Shown: positions 11,979-27,994, counted from the stretch's first letter. The stretch is 64,000 bases of DNA from Parazoarcus communis SWub3 = DSM 12120 (GCF_003226565.1 NZ_QKOE01000010.1:62001-126000); one strand, 5' to 3'. Numbers and translations are program-made. Notes: generated from the sequence alone by a model not told the origin.

Positions 11979-13142
11979 TCAGATCGGATCGAGCCTCAAC
12001 ACCGCGCCATCGGTCTCATCCAGCACCCACAGCTTTCCGTCCGGGCCTTGCCGGACATCGCGGATCCGCTTGCCGGCATCCTGCAGCAGGCGTTCGCGCT
12101 CCACCAACTTGTCACCCTGCTCGCTCAGACGTGACACGAGTCGAAACTTCAGCGCCCCGACAAACAGATCCCCCTGCCAGCCCGGATAGACCGACGAGGT
12201 ACTGAACGCCATACCAGACGGTGCGATGGACGGCGTCCATTGCAATTTGGGTGGCTGCACATCGGCGCGCTCCGTCCCTTCGCCAATCTTCGTCCCGATC
12301 ACATACTCACGCCCATACGTAATCACCGGCCAGCCGTAATTGCGCCCCGGCAACACCTCATTGACCTCATCGCCCCCCTGCGGACCGTGCTCGTGCGCCC
12401 ACAGGTTTCCCGTGACCGGATGCAGGGCCGCCCCCTGCACATTCCGATGCCCATACGACCAGATCTCGGGTAGCGCACCAGGTTTAGCGACAAAGGGGTT
12501 GTCCGGCGGAACGGAACCATCCGGCGCAATACGGACGATCTTGCCCAGGTGGCTGGACAGATCCTGAGCCTTGTCACGCCCGCTGAAACGGTCACCCAAG
12601 GTGACGAAAAGCATACCGTGGCGATCGAACACCAGTCGCGACCCCCAGTGATGTCCTCCCGATGGCTCATCCTTCTGCGCAAAGATGACCTTGACCTCGT
12701 TCAAGCGCAGGCCCTGCAGATCGAGCACAGCACGGGCCACTGCGGTACGCGCGCCACCCTCGGTCGGCTGTGCAAACGAGAAGAAGATCGTGCGATCGCG
12801 CTCGAACGACGGACTGAGCACCACATCCAGCAAACCACCCTGCCCGCGCGCCTGCACTTCGGGCAGTCCGGCAATCGGCGCAGAGAGCGTGCCATCGGCG
12901 GAAACAACACGCATCCGCCCGGGCCGCTCCGTGACCAGCAGACGCCCATCCGGCAAGAAGGCCAGCGCCCACGGCGTATCCAGTCCGCGAGCCACCTGCA
13001 CGACCCTGACTCCATCGGCTGCAGCAACTGGCATGCCGCCCACCACTCCGGCAATCAATGCAAGCGCCGCAACGGCACCCGACACCCTGCGACGCACCCT
13101 GGCGCCTCGCATCATTTCACCCTTGAATCCCGTCAGACGCAT
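11979..13142 (-). CDS. PQQ-dependent soluble aldose sugar dehydrogenase (Gdh-B/YliI-like)
   Basis: A 387-residue secreted protein of the soluble PQQ glucose dehydrogenase fold. I chose ATG 13142 because GGAGG precedes it; a TTG start 45 bases earlier is less likely. An Arg-rich N-region and hydrophobic stretch ending in AVAAADG-like residues form a signal peptide of about 38 residues. The body has the repeating blade segments of a six-bladed beta-propeller. Motifs typical of Asd/YliI proteins include LDTPWALAFLPDGRLLVTER, SGGHHWGSRLVF with a catalytic-type histidine, and WSYGHRNVQG. It would oxidise aldoses in the periplasm, provided PQQ is available. No PQQ biosynthesis genes are visible here. 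Confidence 0.88.
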   Translation of the reverse strand: MRLTGFKGEMMRGARVRRRVSGAVAALALIAGVVGGMPVAAADGVRVVQVARGLDTPWALAFLPDGRLLVTERPGRMRVVSADGTLSAPIAGLPEVQARGQGGLLDVVLSPSFERDRTIFFSFAQPTEGGARTAVARAVLDLQGLRLNEVKVIFAQKDEPSGGHHWGSRLVFDRHGMLFVTLGDRFSGRDKAQDLSSHLGKIVRIAPDGSVPPDNPFVAKPGALPEIWSYGHRNVQGAALHPVTGNLWAHEHGPQGGDEVNEVLPGRNYGWPVITYGREYVIGTKIGEGTERADVQPPKLQWTPSIAPSGMAFSTSSVYPGWQGDLFVGALKFRLVSRLSEQGDKLVERERLLQDAGKRIRDVRQGPDGKLWVLDETDGAVLRLDPI

Positions 13143-13277
13143 GCTGCTGCCTCCATGATCGACAACGATAACTGCAAGCTCTTCCAAGGCTCAGGCAATA
13201 TGCGACACAATTCGTTCAAGTAAAACGCATTCAAGGCTATTCAAGCCTTCACCGCCCAAAGACCTGCCCCTAACTCC

Positions 13278-14132
13278 ATGCCGAAGCCATCCTCCATGCT
13301 CAGCACCGCACCTGACGCCATCTCAACCGAGCATCCTGCCAGTGAAAAGGCCGATCGCCGCGGTATCCAGTCCATCGAAGTTGGGGGCACCCTGCTGCAG
13401 GCCCTGGTGCGCAACGGCACGCCGATGATGCTGAAGGACCTCGCCCGCGAGGCCGGAATGCCGCCGGCCAAGGCACACCCCTATCTCGTCAGCTTCGGCA
13501 AGCTTGGCCTGATCGAACAGGATGGGCTCACCGGTCGTTATGGCCTGGGGCCGTTCTCCCTGCAGATGGGGCTTACCGCACTTCACGCACTGGATCCTCT
13601 GAAAGCTGCCATGCCCGAGGTGGCGAACTTGGCCGACGATATCCAGTTGAATGTGGCGATTGCGGTCTGGGGCAACCAGGGGCCCACCATCATCCGTATC
13701 GAGGAATGCCGCAGGCCCATCCACGTCAACATGCGGCCTGGCACCGTCATGACCCCGCTGATGCTGACTGCCACCGGCCGGGTCTTCGCAGCATTCCTGC
13801 CAACGCGCATCACCCGTCCACTGGTCGAGGAAGAACTGGCACGACTGACCAGTGGCGAGCAGCCCGCGCTTCGTATGTCACAACGCCATGTCGACGAAAC
13901 CCTGGAAGAGGTTCGCCAGCATGGTCTGGCGCGCGCACTCGGTCACCCGATTCCCGGTATCAACGCGTTCTCGGCGCCGGTATTCGATAACAGCGGAGCA
14001 CTGGCACTGGCCATCACCGCGATGGGCCCCGCCGGCGCATTCGACACGGACTGGAACGGCGATACCGCAAGAAAAGTGCTCAACTGCGCCCGGGCCATTT
14101 CCGGGCGCCTGGGCCACACGCAGCACACTTGA
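13278..14132 (+). CDS. IclR-family transcriptional regulator
   Basis: A 284-residue regulator with an N-terminal winged helix-turn-helix (about residues 30-90, with the recognition part around MLKDLAREAGMPPAKAHPYL) and a C-terminal IclR effector domain (about 105-280). IclR proteins usually control nearby catabolic genes in response to an aromatic acid or glyoxylate-type effector. Here the divergent neighbour is the PQQ sugar dehydrogenase, a possible target. The start is uncertain: 13278 and 13296 are both possible and neither has a strong ribosome binding site. Confidence 0.9.
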   Translation: MPKPSSMLSTAPDAISTEHPASEKADRRGIQSIEVGGTLLQALVRNGTPMMLKDLAREAGMPPAKAHPYLVSFGKLGLIEQDGLTGRYGLGPFSLQMGLTALHALDPLKAAMPEVANLADDIQLNVAIAVWGNQGPTIIRIEECRRPIHVNMRPGTVMTPLMLTATGRVFAAFLPTRITRPLVEEELARLTSGEQPALRMSQRHVDETLEEVRQHGLARALGHPIPGINAFSAPVFDNSGALALAITAMGPAGAFDTDWNGDTARKVLNCARAISGRLGHTQHT

Positions 14133-14234
14133 AAGCGCCTGGACGAAGGTCTCTGCAGACACCTGTTCTGCCAAGCTCGAGACCTCGTCTGGACAAATAC
14201 CTGGCGACAGCCAGGCCGTGCCGTCCGGCAGGAA

Positions 14235-15116
14235 TCACTTGTTACCGAAGCGACCGCTCAGATAGGCCGAAAAGGCTTCGCCGATTTCATGGTGACGCAG
14301 ACCCAGCTCGACCGTTGCCTGCAGGTAACCCAGCTTGGAGCCGCAGTCGTAGCGCACGCCATCGAACTGATAGGACAACACGGCCTCCTCCTTGAGCAGC
14401 GAGGCAATCGCATCGGTGAGCTGCAACTCGCCACCGGCACCAGGCTTGAGCGCACGGATATGGTCAAAGATGCGCGGGGTCAGGATGTAGCGACCGACGA
14501 CGGCCTGGGTCGTGGGTGCATCCTCAGGCTTGGGTTTTTCGATGATGCCGGTCACGCGCTGGACGTTGCCACTTTGCCCCTCTGTGCTGACGATACCGTA
14601 CTGGCGGGTTTCTTCGCGTGGAACGTTCATGGTGCCCAGCACCGAGCAACGGTGATAGTTGTAGACACCCACCATCTGCTCCATGATCGGTGCAGCACCA
14701 TGGTTGTCCAGCAGGTCGTCGGCCAGAATGACGGCGAAGGCCTCGTCGCTGACGACGTGGCTGGCGCACAACACCGCATGCCCCAGACCCAACGCCTCAG
14801 GCTGACGGATGTAGATGCAGTTAACGCCCTTGGGTACGGTCTTCTTGACGATTTCCAGCAGTTCCTTCTTGCCACGGGCTTCGAGTTCGGTCTCGAGTTC
14901 GTAGGCCTTGTCGAAGTGATCCTCGATCGAGCGCTTGGTACGTCCGGTGATGAAGATCATGTCGGTGATGCCTGCAGCAACGGCCTCCTCCACCGCATAC
15001 TGAATCAAGGGCTTGTCGACGATGGGCAGCATTTCCTTCGGGCTGGCCTTGGTCGCGGGCAGGAAGCGAGTACCCATGCCTGCGACAGGGAATACCGCCT
15101 TGGTGACTTTCTTCAT
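14235..15116 (-). CDS. galU: UTP--glucose-1-phosphate uridylyltransferase
   Basis: A 293-residue enzyme making UDP-glucose from UTP and glucose-1-phosphate, feeding LPS and exopolysaccharide synthesis. The N-terminal nucleotide-binding loop [19 protein letters not shown], the VILADDLL metal-site strand and the GELQLTDAI segment are typical of bacterial GalU, and length matches. It lies 54 bases after ligA in the same direction, so it may be the last gene of the smc-zipA-ligA-galU run. Confidence 0.95.
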   Translation of the reverse strand: MKKVTKAVFPVAGMGTRFLPATKASPKEMLPIVDKPLIQYAVEEAVAAGITDMIFITGRTKRSIEDHFDKAYELETELEARGKKELLEIVKKTVPKGVNCIYIRQPEALGLGHAVLCASHVVSDEAFAVILADDLLDNHGAAPIMEQMVGVYNYHRCSVLGTMNVPREETRQYGIVSTEGQSGNVQRVTGIIEKPKPEDAPTTQAVVGRYILTPRIFDHIRALKPGAGGELQLTDAIASLLKEEAVLSYQFDGVRYDCGSKLGYLQATVELGLRHHEIGEAFSAYLSGRFGNK

Positions 15117-15170
15117 GTGTTCGACTCCGCTGTTGTTCTGCTCTTTCGAGTAAAAGGGATGCGATGACGC

Positions 15171-18319
<3,149 letters not shown>

Positions 18320-18333
18320 AAGTCTTCCTGTTG

Positions 18334-21300
18334 TTACGCTGCGGCCGACTCGGCCAGTCGCAACGCCTCTTCAATATCCACTTCCACAACGCGCGAGACG
18401 CCTTGCTCCTGCATGGTCACGCCGACCAGCTGCTGGGCAATCTCCATCGTGATCTTGCTATGGCTGATGAAAATGAATTGCGTCTGCGATGACATACGCT
18501 TCACCATCTGCCCATAGCGTTCGGTATTCGTATCGTCCAGCGGTGCGTCGACCTCGTCAAGCATGCAGAATGGTGCCGGATTGAGCTGGAACATCGCAAA
18601 CACCAGCGCGATCGCTGTCAATGCCTTCTCACCACCAGACAAAAGCTGGATCGACGCGTTCTTCTTGCCTGGCGGCTGTGCCACGATCTGGATACCGGCA
18701 TCGAGGATTTCGTCGCCGGTCAGCACCAGCTCGGCCCGCCCGCCCCCGAACAACTGCGGGAACAAGGTCGAGAACTGCCGATTGACCGTATTGTAGGTCT
18801 CTTGCAGTTGTTCGCGGGTTTCCCGGTCGATGCGCCGGATGGCATCCTCCAGCGTGGAAATCGCCTGCAGCAGGTCATCGGTCTGGGCATCGAGATAGCC
18901 CTTGCGCTCGCTCGCCGCACGCAGTTCGTCCAGCGCCGCAAGGTTGACCGCGCCAAGCTCGGCAATCTCGCGCGCCAGTCGGGCCACCTCGCGCTGCAGC
19001 GTGGTTTCCTTGGGGTCGGTCGCCAGCAGCGGCGCCAGTGCGTTCTCGTCTGCCCCAGCCTCGACCAGCCGCTCGTCGAACTGGGCCGATGCCATCTCGG
19101 CCGCCTGCACCGCAAGCCGCAGCTCGGCCACCCGATTGCGGATCGGCACGGCTTCCTGCTCGGTACGCATGCGCAGCTCTTCCGTCTGGCGCAGGCTGGC
19201 GGTGATTTGTTCGAGCGCATCGCGCCGGGCGGCCAGCGCGGTTTCGCGACTGGCGCGCAGACCAAGGGCGGTCTGCAAGGCATCGTGGCTGCGCCCCTCG
19301 TCAGTGGCTTCGAGTTCCTGCTCGCGGGCACGACGCTCAGTCTCGATACGCTCCAGCTGCTCGATCGCCAGTTGCAGGTTGCGTGCGATATCGTCGAGCT
19401 TGCCCGCGCATTCCCGCTCGGAGAACCGCGCCTCCTGCAGCTCACGCGCGCACGCCTGCTCCAGCGCACGCAACTCACGCAGCGACTGCTCGCGCTCGCG
19501 CATCACCTCCATCGCTGCATCGAGTCGATGAGCCTGCAATTCGGCCAATTCAGCGGCACGTCCGTGCTCAAGCTCAGCCCGGGTCTGGTGTTCGCGCTCA
19601 GTGGCTTCGAGATGCACCAGATCGCCCAGATCGTGCTCCAGCTGGGCACAGCGTTCATCGGCGCGGCTGCGGGCCTGGCTGAGCTTGAGCACCTCGACCT
19701 GCTCGGCATGCACCTGTGCCTGCGCCGTCTGCACTTCACGGCGGAGATGATTGATGCGGTCCTGAAGTTCCGTAGCGGCGGCTTCCGCTACCGTCAACGC
19801 TTCATGAGCACGCGCCGCTTCCTCGTCAAGCGCGACGTGTTGTTCGGTCAGCTGATCGATGTCGCGCTGACGCTCCATCACGCCATGGGTACGACTGTCG
19901 GGCACGAAGTGCGTCAAGGAGTGGCGGGTCAATACCTGGCCTTGCTGGCTGACAAGGCAAACGCCGACCTGAAGCTGCTCCCGGACAGGCAAATGCTCGT
20001 CCAGCCGATCGACCACGAAGCACCCGCTCAGCCAGCCCTCCAGCAGCGGACGCAGCGTCACATCGGTCAGCGTGACCTTGTCGATCAGCGCCTGCGCACT
20101 CGCCGGTGCGACGAAGGCGGCAGCCCCATTGGTGCCGTCAATGAAACCCAGCGCCAGCGAGTCGGGCGGCAGCTCATCGAGCATGCTGCGGGCAACACCG
20201 TCAGCCTGCGCGCCCTCGACGGTCAGCGCGGCCAGACGCTCGCGCAACACGGCTTCGACGGCCGACTCCCAGCCGGGCGCCACCCGCAGCGCACGCCAGA
20301 GCGGTGGAAGGCTGTCGAAGCCCAGGCGTTTGAGCCAGTCACCCAGCTTGCCCTGTGACTGCACCTTGGCCTGAAGCTGCATCAGTGCGTCCCGGCGCGC
20401 GCGCAACTCGGTGAGCCGGCGCTGAACCGCGCGCTCAGACTCCATCGCGGCCTTGAGCGCAGCCTGCGCCTCAGGCTGACGCGCCTGCAACACCATCAGT
20501 TCATGCTGTTGTGCCTCGAGCGCATCCTTCATGGCTTCGAGTCTGGCCTCGCGTTCGGCCACCATCACTGCGTCCGGCCCCTGGATAGCGCCTCGTTCGG
20601 CTTCAAGCCGCGCCCTGCGTTGTTGCAGGGCATCGAGCGCACGGGCCGCACTTGCACGGTTGGCTTCCTCTACCCGCAACTGCTGCTCGGTTTGCGCCAG
20701 CTCACGCCGGGCAGTGGTCACCGTCGCCTCGGCGGACTGGCGGGCAGATTCAGCGTCGGGCAAGCGGTCGGCGATCTCGACATGCCGCCCGTCGGCCTGC
20801 TCGACCCTCATCGCGGCGTTTTCGGCCAGTTCGTGCCAGCGCGTACGCTCTTCGGTCAGGGAAGACTGTCGTGCCTGCCAGTGCGTCCGATCGATTTCCA
20901 GCTGGGTCAGGCGGGCTTCCAGACGTCGCCGCGCCTCGCCCAGGTGCTGCAGCTCGGTTTCCAGACGGGCCACTTCGGCACTGACCGCGAACAGGTCACT
21001 TTGCGCACCATGAACGGCCTCTGACGCGCCCAGATGCGCCTCGCGCGCCTGTTCGACCGCAGCCTCGAGCTCCTGCAGACGGGCGCTGTCGGTTTCGATG
21101 CGTGAGGTATTGCGGTTAAGCTCGTCCGCCAGGCGCATCTGCTCGGCACGTGCCTCGTTGCGCTTGATCAGCCACAACAGTTGCTGCTTCTCGACGTGCG
21201 CGTTGTTCAGCGCATGGAAACGCTCGGCAACTGCAGCCTGGGCCTCGAGATGACCGATGCGCTCACCCAGTTCCATCCGGATGTCGTCAAGCCTGGCCAG

Positions 21301-21870
21301 GTTGTCACGGGCATCCGACAGGCGGCCTTCGGTTTCCTTACGGCGCTCGCGGTATTTGGTGACGCCCGCAGCCTCCTCCAGGAAACCGCGAATCTCTTCA
21401 GGTCGCGCCTCGATGATGCGCGAAATCATGCCCTGCTCGATAATGGCGTAAGCACGCGGCCCCAGCCCGGTACCGAGAAACAGGTCAATCACGTCCTTGC
21501 GACGGACGTGGACGTTGTTGATGTAGTAGGTGGACTCACCACTGCGGTCGAGCACGCGCTTGACCGAGATCTCGGCATAACGCGACCACTGTCCGGCCGC
21601 ACGCCCCTCCTGATTGTCGAACACCAGCTCCACGCTGGCACGCGACACCGGTTTGCGCGTGGTCGACCCATTGAAGATCACGTCCTGCATCGACTCGCCA
21701 CGCAAGGCGGATGCGCGCGTCTCGCCCAACACCCAGCGCACGGCGTCGATGATGTTCGACTTGCCGCAGCCATTGGGGCCCACCACGCCGACCAGATTGC
21801 CTGGCATCTGCACGGTGGTTGGATCGACGAAGGTTTTGAATCCGGCGAGTTTGAGCTTGGAAAGCCGCAC
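18334..21870 (-). CDS. smc: Chromosome partition protein SMC
   Basis: A condensin ATPase that compacts and segregates the chromosome. The Walker A GPNGCGKSN is at residues 31-39. Two long coiled coils flank a hinge in the middle. The C-terminal head carries QLLSGGEKALTAIALVFA (signature) and a Walker B ending in CMLDEVDAPLD. I start at the GTG at 21870 because this gives the family N-terminus VRLSKLKLAGFKTF and 1178 residues. An ATG at 21960, with GAAGG upstream, would add 30 residues that do not look like SMC, and cannot be excluded. The gene is divergent from dapC. Confidence 0.96.
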   Translation of the reverse strand: MRLSKLKLAGFKTFVDPTTVQMPGNLVGVVGPNGCGKSNIIDAVRWVLGETRASALRGESMQDVIFNGSTTRKPVSRASVELVFDNQEGRAAGQWSRYAEISVKRVLDRSGESTYYINNVHVRRKDVIDLFLGTGLGPRAYAIIEQGMISRIIEARPEEIRGFLEEAAGVTKYRERRKETEGRLSDARDNLARLDDIRMELGERIGHLEAQAAVAERFHALNNAHVEKQQLLWLIKRNEARAEQMRLADELNRNTSRIETDSARLQELEAAVEQAREAHLGASEAVHGAQSDLFAVSAEVARLETELQHLGEARRRLEARLTQLEIDRTHWQARQSSLTEERTRWHELAENAAMRVEQADGRHVEIADRLPDAESARQSAEATVTTARRELAQTEQQLRVEEANRASAARALDALQQRRARLEAERGAIQGPDAVMVAEREARLEAMKDALEAQQHELMVLQARQPEAQAALKAAMESERAVQRRLTELRARRDALMQLQAKVQSQGKLGDWLKRLGFDSLPPLWRALRVAPGWESAVEAVLRERLAALTVEGAQADGVARSMLDELPPDSLALGFIDGTNGAAAFVAPASAQALIDKVTLTDVTLRPLLEGWLSGCFVVDRLDEHLPVREQLQVGVCLVSQQGQVLTRHSLTHFVPDSRTHGVMERQRDIDQLTEQHVALDEEAARAHEALTVAEAAATELQDRINHLRREVQTAQAQVHAEQVEVLKLSQARSRADERCAQLEHDLGDLVHLEATEREHQTRAELEHGRAAELAELQAHRLDAAMEVMREREQSLRELRALEQACARELQEARFSERECAGKLDDIARNLQLAIEQLERIETERRAREQELEATDEGRSHDALQTALGLRASRETALAARRDALEQITASLRQTEELRMRTEQEAVPIRNRVAELRLAVQAAEMASAQFDERLVEAGADENALAPLLATDPKETTLQREVARLAREIAELGAVNLAALDELRAASERKGYLDAQTDDLLQAISTLEDAIRRIDRETREQLQETYNTVNRQFSTLFPQLFGGGRAELVLTGDEILDAGIQIVAQPPGKKNASIQLLSGGEKALTAIALVFAMFQLNPAPFCMLDEVDAPLDDTNTERYGQMVKRMSSQTQFIFISHSKITMEIAQQLVGVTMQEQGVSRVVEVDIEEALRLAESAAA

Positions 21871-22009
21871 GTCAGAGCGCTTGATCGGTAAGGAATACAG
21901 ATGGAATGCCTGCTGCACCGGGTGATCCGGAGCCGCCGGCAAGGCGTCGCATGATAACATCTTCGGCCTTCATGACCCGTCCGCCGCTTCCGGCAAAAAG
22001 TGTTCCAAA

Positions 22010-23203
22010 GTGAATCCGAACCTGACCCGTCTGCATTCCTATCCGTTCGAGAAATTGCGCCACCTGTTTGATGGCCTGACCCCGCCCGCCGGTTTCAGCC
22101 CCATCCGGCTGTCGATCGGCGAACCCCAGCACCCGACACCGGCCTTCATCCGGCAAGCCATCGCTGATCAGCTGGACGGGTTGGCCACCTATCCCACCAC
22201 CTTGGGGGGTATCGAGGTCCGCCAGGCCATTGCAAGCTGGCTTCAGCGCCGCTACGCACTGCCCGCAATCAATCCCGCGACCCAGGTTTTGCCGGTCAAT
22301 GGCTCACGCGAAGCCTTGTTTGCCTTCGCCCAATGTGTGGTCGACCCCAGCCGCAACGGCGCCAAGGTACTGTGTCCCAACCCTTTCTACCAGATCTACG
22401 AAGGGGCGGCTTTTCTGGCAGGCGCAGAGCCGGTATTCATCAATAATGTTGCGGATAACAACTTCGGCTCCGATTTCGCCGCGGTCACCGAGGACGTCTG
22501 GCGCGACGTGCAACTTGTCTATGTCTGCTCGCCCGGCAACCCGACCGGCCGGGTGCTGTCGCTCGACGAGTGGCAGCATCTGTTCGAACTATCGGACCGA
22601 CATGATTTCGTCATCGCTGCCGACGAATGCTATTCCGAGATTTACTTCGACGATGCGGCACCGCCGATTGGCGCGCTCGAAGCCGCAAGCCGGCTGGGCC
22701 GCAGCGACTTCCGCAACATCGTGATGTTCTCCAGCCTGTCCAAACGCTCGAACGTACCCGGACTGCGCTCAGGCTTTGTCGCCGGCGATGCACGCATCCT
22801 GAAGGACTTCCTGCTCTACCGCACATACCACGGCTGCGCGATGAGCACCACCGTGCAAGCCGCCTCGGCGCTGGCATGGAACGACGAAGCGCATGTCGTC
22901 GAAAACCGCCGCCTCTACCGTGAAAAATTCGCCCGTGTCACCCCGATGCTGGCGCGCTGGCTGGATGTATCCCTGCCCGACGCCGGCTTCTACCTGTGGG
23001 CGCGGACACCGATTGCCGACACCGAATTCGCTCGCCGGCTGCAGGCCGAATATAATGTAACCGTCCTGCCCGGCAGCTATCTCGCCCGTGAATCCGGGGG
23101 CATCAACCCCGGCGCGGGCTTCGTGCGCATCGCGCTGGTTGCCGACACCCCCGAGTGCGTCGAAGCGGCCGAGCGCATTGTCGCCTTCTGTCAAAAACTG
23201 TAA
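22010..23203 (+). CDS. dapC: Succinyldiaminopimelate transaminase
   Basis: A 397-residue PLP-dependent class I/II aminotransferase. It should convert N-succinyl-2-amino-6-oxopimelate to N-succinyl-LL-2,6-diaminopimelate in lysine and peptidoglycan synthesis. The PLP lysine is K245 in [16 protein letters not shown], the phosphate-binding arginine is in the same segment, and SPGNPTG lies at 174-180. Translation starts at a GTG. The assignment to DapC over other aminotransferases follows from the dapD and dapE genes just downstream. Confidence 0.93.
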   Translation: MNPNLTRLHSYPFEKLRHLFDGLTPPAGFSPIRLSIGEPQHPTPAFIRQAIADQLDGLATYPTTLGGIEVRQAIASWLQRRYALPAINPATQVLPVNGSREALFAFAQCVVDPSRNGAKVLCPNPFYQIYEGAAFLAGAEPVFINNVADNNFGSDFAAVTEDVWRDVQLVYVCSPGNPTGRVLSLDEWQHLFELSDRHDFVIAADECYSEIYFDDAAPPIGALEAASRLGRSDFRNIVMFSSLSKRSNVPGLRSGFVAGDARILKDFLLYRTYHGCAMSTTVQAASALAWNDEAHVVENRRLYREKFARVTPMLARWLDVSLPDAGFYLWARTPIADTEFARRLQAEYNVTVLPGSYLARESGGINPGAGFVRIALVADTPECVEAAERIVAFCQKL

Positions 23204-23214
23204 GAGAGTCCCCA

Positions 23215-24033
23215 ATGCAAGACTTGCAAGCCATCATCGATACCGCCTTCGACACCCGCGCCAGCCTGTCGCCCTCTTCCGCCCCCGCCGAAGTACGCAA
23301 TGCGGTGGAAGCCGTCATTGCCGGCCTCGATGCCGGCACCCTGCGCGTCGCCGAGAAGAAGGACGGCCAGTGGGTGGTGAACCAGTGGATCAAGAAGGCC
23401 GTGCTGATCTCCTTCCGCCTGCGTGATAACGAAATCATGCCGGCCGGCAGCCTCAACTTCTTCGACAAGGTGCAAACCAAGTTCGGTGACTACACCCCGG
23501 AGCAGTTCCAGCAGGGTGGTTTCCGCGTCGTGCCACCTGCCGTGGCACGCAAGGGCAGCTTCATTGGCAAGAACGTGGTGCTGATGCCGTCCTATGTCAA
23601 CATCGGCGCTTATGTCGATGAGGGCACCATGGTGGACACCTGGGCTACCGTCGGCTCCTGCGCCCAGATCGGCAAAAATGTGCACCTCTCCGGCGGTGTC
23701 GGTATCGGCGGCGTGCTCGAGCCCGTTCAGGCCGGTCCGGTCATCATCGAGGACAACGTCTTCGTCGGTGCCCGCTCGGAAGTGGTCGAAGGCGTGATCA
23801 TCGAGGAAAACGCCGTGCTGTCGATGGGCGTGTACATCGGCCAGAGCACCAAGATCTACGACCGCGAAACGGGCGAAGTCCACTACGGTCGCGTACCTGC
23901 CGGCTCGGTGGTGGTGCCGGGCAGCCTGCCCTCCGCCGATGGCAAGTACAGCCTGTACTGCGCCGTCATCGTCAAGAAGGTTGACGCCCAGACCCGCGCC
24001 AAGACCGCGATCAACGACCTGCTGCGCGCCTGA
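23215..24033 (+). CDS. dapD: Tetrahydrodipicolinate N-succinyltransferase
   Basis: A 272-residue trimeric left-handed beta-helix enzyme that succinylates tetrahydrodipicolinate using succinyl-CoA. Hexapeptide repeats run through the middle and C-terminal half. The segment [19 protein letters not shown] and the GGVLEPVQ loop are typical of DapD. The ATG at 23215 gives the family N-terminus [12 protein letters not shown]. It begins 11 bases after dapC, in one operon. Confidence 0.97.
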   Translation: MQDLQAIIDTAFDTRASLSPSSAPAEVRNAVEAVIAGLDAGTLRVAEKKDGQWVVNQWIKKAVLISFRLRDNEIMPAGSLNFFDKVQTKFGDYTPEQFQQGGFRVVPPAVARKGSFIGKNVVLMPSYVNIGAYVDEGTMVDTWATVGSCAQIGKNVHLSGGVGIGGVLEPVQAGPVIIEDNVFVGARSEVVEGVIIEENAVLSMGVYIGQSTKIYDRETGEVHYGRVPAGSVVVPGSLPSADGKYSLYCAVIVKKVDAQTRAKTAINDLLRA

Positions 24034-24050
24034 TCCTCAACCGCGCCAAT

Positions 24051-24068
24051 GCGGGGCCTTGGCCCCGC
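24051..24068. other. GC-rich hairpin between dapD and the pilU-like gene
   Basis: GCGGGGCC and GGCCCCGC form a perfect inverted repeat around TT, 17 bases after the dapD stop. No U-run follows, so it is a weak terminator at best. It could stabilise or attenuate the dap transcript before the pilus ATPase gene. Confidence 0.5.
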
Positions 24069-24098
24069 CTCATCCTCTCGTAGATGGAGTTCGTCCCG

Positions 24099-26446
<2,348 letters not shown>

Positions 26447-26452
26447 GGCCCC

Positions 26453-27400
26453 ATGACCCATCACGACCACGAACACCACGAAGACGAGCACGAACACGAG
26501 AGCGGCCCACTGGCCGAACTCGTCACCGTGCGCGACTGGCTACGCTATGCCGTAACGCGATTCAATCGTGCCGGCATCTTCTGCGGCCATGGGGTTACCG
26601 ACGTATTTGACGAAGCTGCCTGGCTGATCCTGTCCTCCCTCGCCCTGCCGCTGGAACGACTGGACCCCTTCCTTGATGCCTGCATTCCCTCGGACGAACG
26701 CCAGGCCCTGTTCGACAATATCGAACGGCGAGCCGTTGAGCGCATCCCCACCGCTTATCTTGTCAACGAGGCCTGGCTGGGACAGTATCGTTTTCATGTT
26801 GATGAACGCGTGATCGTGCCCAGGTCGTTCTTTGCCGAGCTGCTGGATGACGGTTTTTCGCCCTGGGTCGAAGATCCCCAGACCGTCACCAGTGCCCTGG
26901 ACCTCTGCACCGGTTCGGGCTGCCTCGCAATCCTGATGGCCCAAGCCTTTCCCAATGCCGATGTGGTCGCCGTCGATCTGTCGGAGGACGCGCTGGCGGT
27001 CGCCCGCCGCAATGTCGATGACTACGGGTTGAACGATCAGATTGAACTGGTGCACAGTGATCTGTTCGACGCAATTGGCGACCGTCGTTTTGACCTGATC
27101 ATCAGCAATCCACCATACGTCACCGCAGACGCAATGGCCGCCTTGCCACCCGAATACCTGCATGAGCCACACATGGCGCTGGCGGCAGGTGAAGACGGGC
27201 TGGATATCGTCCGCCGCCTGATTGCCGAAGCCGCGACGCACTTACATCCTGAAGGCATACTTGCGGTCGAAATCGGGCACAATCGCGACCTTGTCGAAAA
27301 CGCCTTCCCCGATCTACCCTTCAGTTGGCTGTCCACCGAAGGTGGTGAAGACATGGTTTTTCTGCTCAAACGGGAAGACCTGCCGGGCGGCAAGGCTTGA
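26453..27400 (+). CDS. prmB: Ribosomal protein uL3 glutamine N5-methyltransferase
   Basis: A 315-residue SAM-dependent methyltransferase that methylates a glutamine in ribosomal protein L3. It has the SAM-binding motif DLCTGSGCLAI at 150-160 and the substrate motif NPPY at 219-222. The PrmB-type N-terminal domain begins around residue 20. The first 18 residues are unusually rich in His, Asp and Glu (seven histidines), resembling a metal-binding extension. The gene starts six bases after dapE and is the last clear member of that operon. Confidence 0.92.
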   Translation: MTHHDHEHHEDEHEHESGPLAELVTVRDWLRYAVTRFNRAGIFCGHGVTDVFDEAAWLILSSLALPLERLDPFLDACIPSDERQALFDNIERRAVERIPTAYLVNEAWLGQYRFHVDERVIVPRSFFAELLDDGFSPWVEDPQTVTSALDLCTGSGCLAILMAQAFPNADVVAVDLSEDALAVARRNVDDYGLNDQIELVHSDLFDAIGDRRFDLIISNPPYVTADAMAALPPEYLHEPHMALAAGEDGLDIVRRLIAEAATHLHPEGILAVEIGHNRDLVENAFPDLPFSWLSTEGGEDMVFLLKREDLPGGKA

Positions 27401-27457
27401 GAAGCGGCGGGCTGATGGCTGCCGCGGTAATAAGAAACTAGCGGACTGAATCAAGAA

Positions 27458-27916
27458 ATGGCCATGGACCGCCCCATCCTGCTCATCGAAGACAACCCCG
27501 ACGACGAAGCCCTGACACTCAGAGCCTTCGGTAAGAATGGGATCACCAACCCGGTGGTCATCGCGCGTGACGGCGTGGAGGCCATCGACTACCTGAACGG
27601 CACCGGTACCCACGCAGGTCGAGACCTGACGGTGATGCCGGTGTTGATCCTGCTCGATCTCAAACTTCCCAGAATCGATGGACTTGAGGTACTCAGGCGG
27701 ATTCGTGCCGGCGAACATACGGCGTTGCTGCCCGTGGTGGTGTTGACCACCTCACGAGAAACACGCGATCTGCAACAGGCTTATCGCTTGGGTGCGAACA
27801 GCTATATCCGCAAGCCGGTTGATTACGAGCGCTTCATCCAGGTGGTTGGGCAGCTGGGGGTGTATTGGCTGACCATCAACGAAACCACTGAAACAGCCGC
27901 CCACGGTCCATACTGA
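27458..27916 (+). CDS. Single-domain response regulator
   Basis: A 152-residue receiver domain without an output domain. The phosphorylation site is D67 in LLDLKLPRIDG, with acidic E11/D12, T97 and K119 completing the active site. The sequence resembles the Rcp1-like subfamily, whose members are often partners of bacteriophytochrome or hybrid kinases; no kinase is nearby. It lies 57 bases after prmB and is followed by a GC-rich hairpin. An alternative start six bases downstream is possible. Confidence 0.9.
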   Translation: MAMDRPILLIEDNPDDEALTLRAFGKNGITNPVVIARDGVEAIDYLNGTGTHAGRDLTVMPVLILLDLKLPRIDGLEVLRRIRAGEHTALLPVVVLTTSRETRDLQQAYRLGANSYIRKPVDYERFIQVVGQLGVYWLTINETTETAAHGPY

Positions 27917-27922
27917 AACATT

Positions 27923-27944
27923 GAGGGGCGCCTCGGCGCCCCTC
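27923..27944. terminator. Hairpin between convergent response regulator and iscX
   Basis: GAGGGGCGCC and GGCGCCCCTC form a perfect ten-base inverted repeat seven bases after the response regulator stop. There is no U-run on either side, so it may act as a bidirectional barrier rather than a classical terminator. Confidence 0.55.
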
Positions 27945-27994
27945 GGTGGCCCGGGTCTGCACTGGCCGCCTTCCCTTGTGAGCCGCTGGCACGT

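Noticed and set aside
18802-20358. A 518-codon open frame opposite smc
   Set aside because: It is the antisense of the SMC coiled coil, rich in Leu and Gln by mirror effect, with no ribosome site.
21871-21960. Upstream ATG extension of smc with a good ribosome site
   Set aside because: The extra 30 residues are unlike SMC N-termini; kept only as an alternative in the smc entry.
24051-24068. Called at first as a dap operon terminator
   Set aside because: There is no U-run and the genes on both sides are tightly spaced and co-directional.
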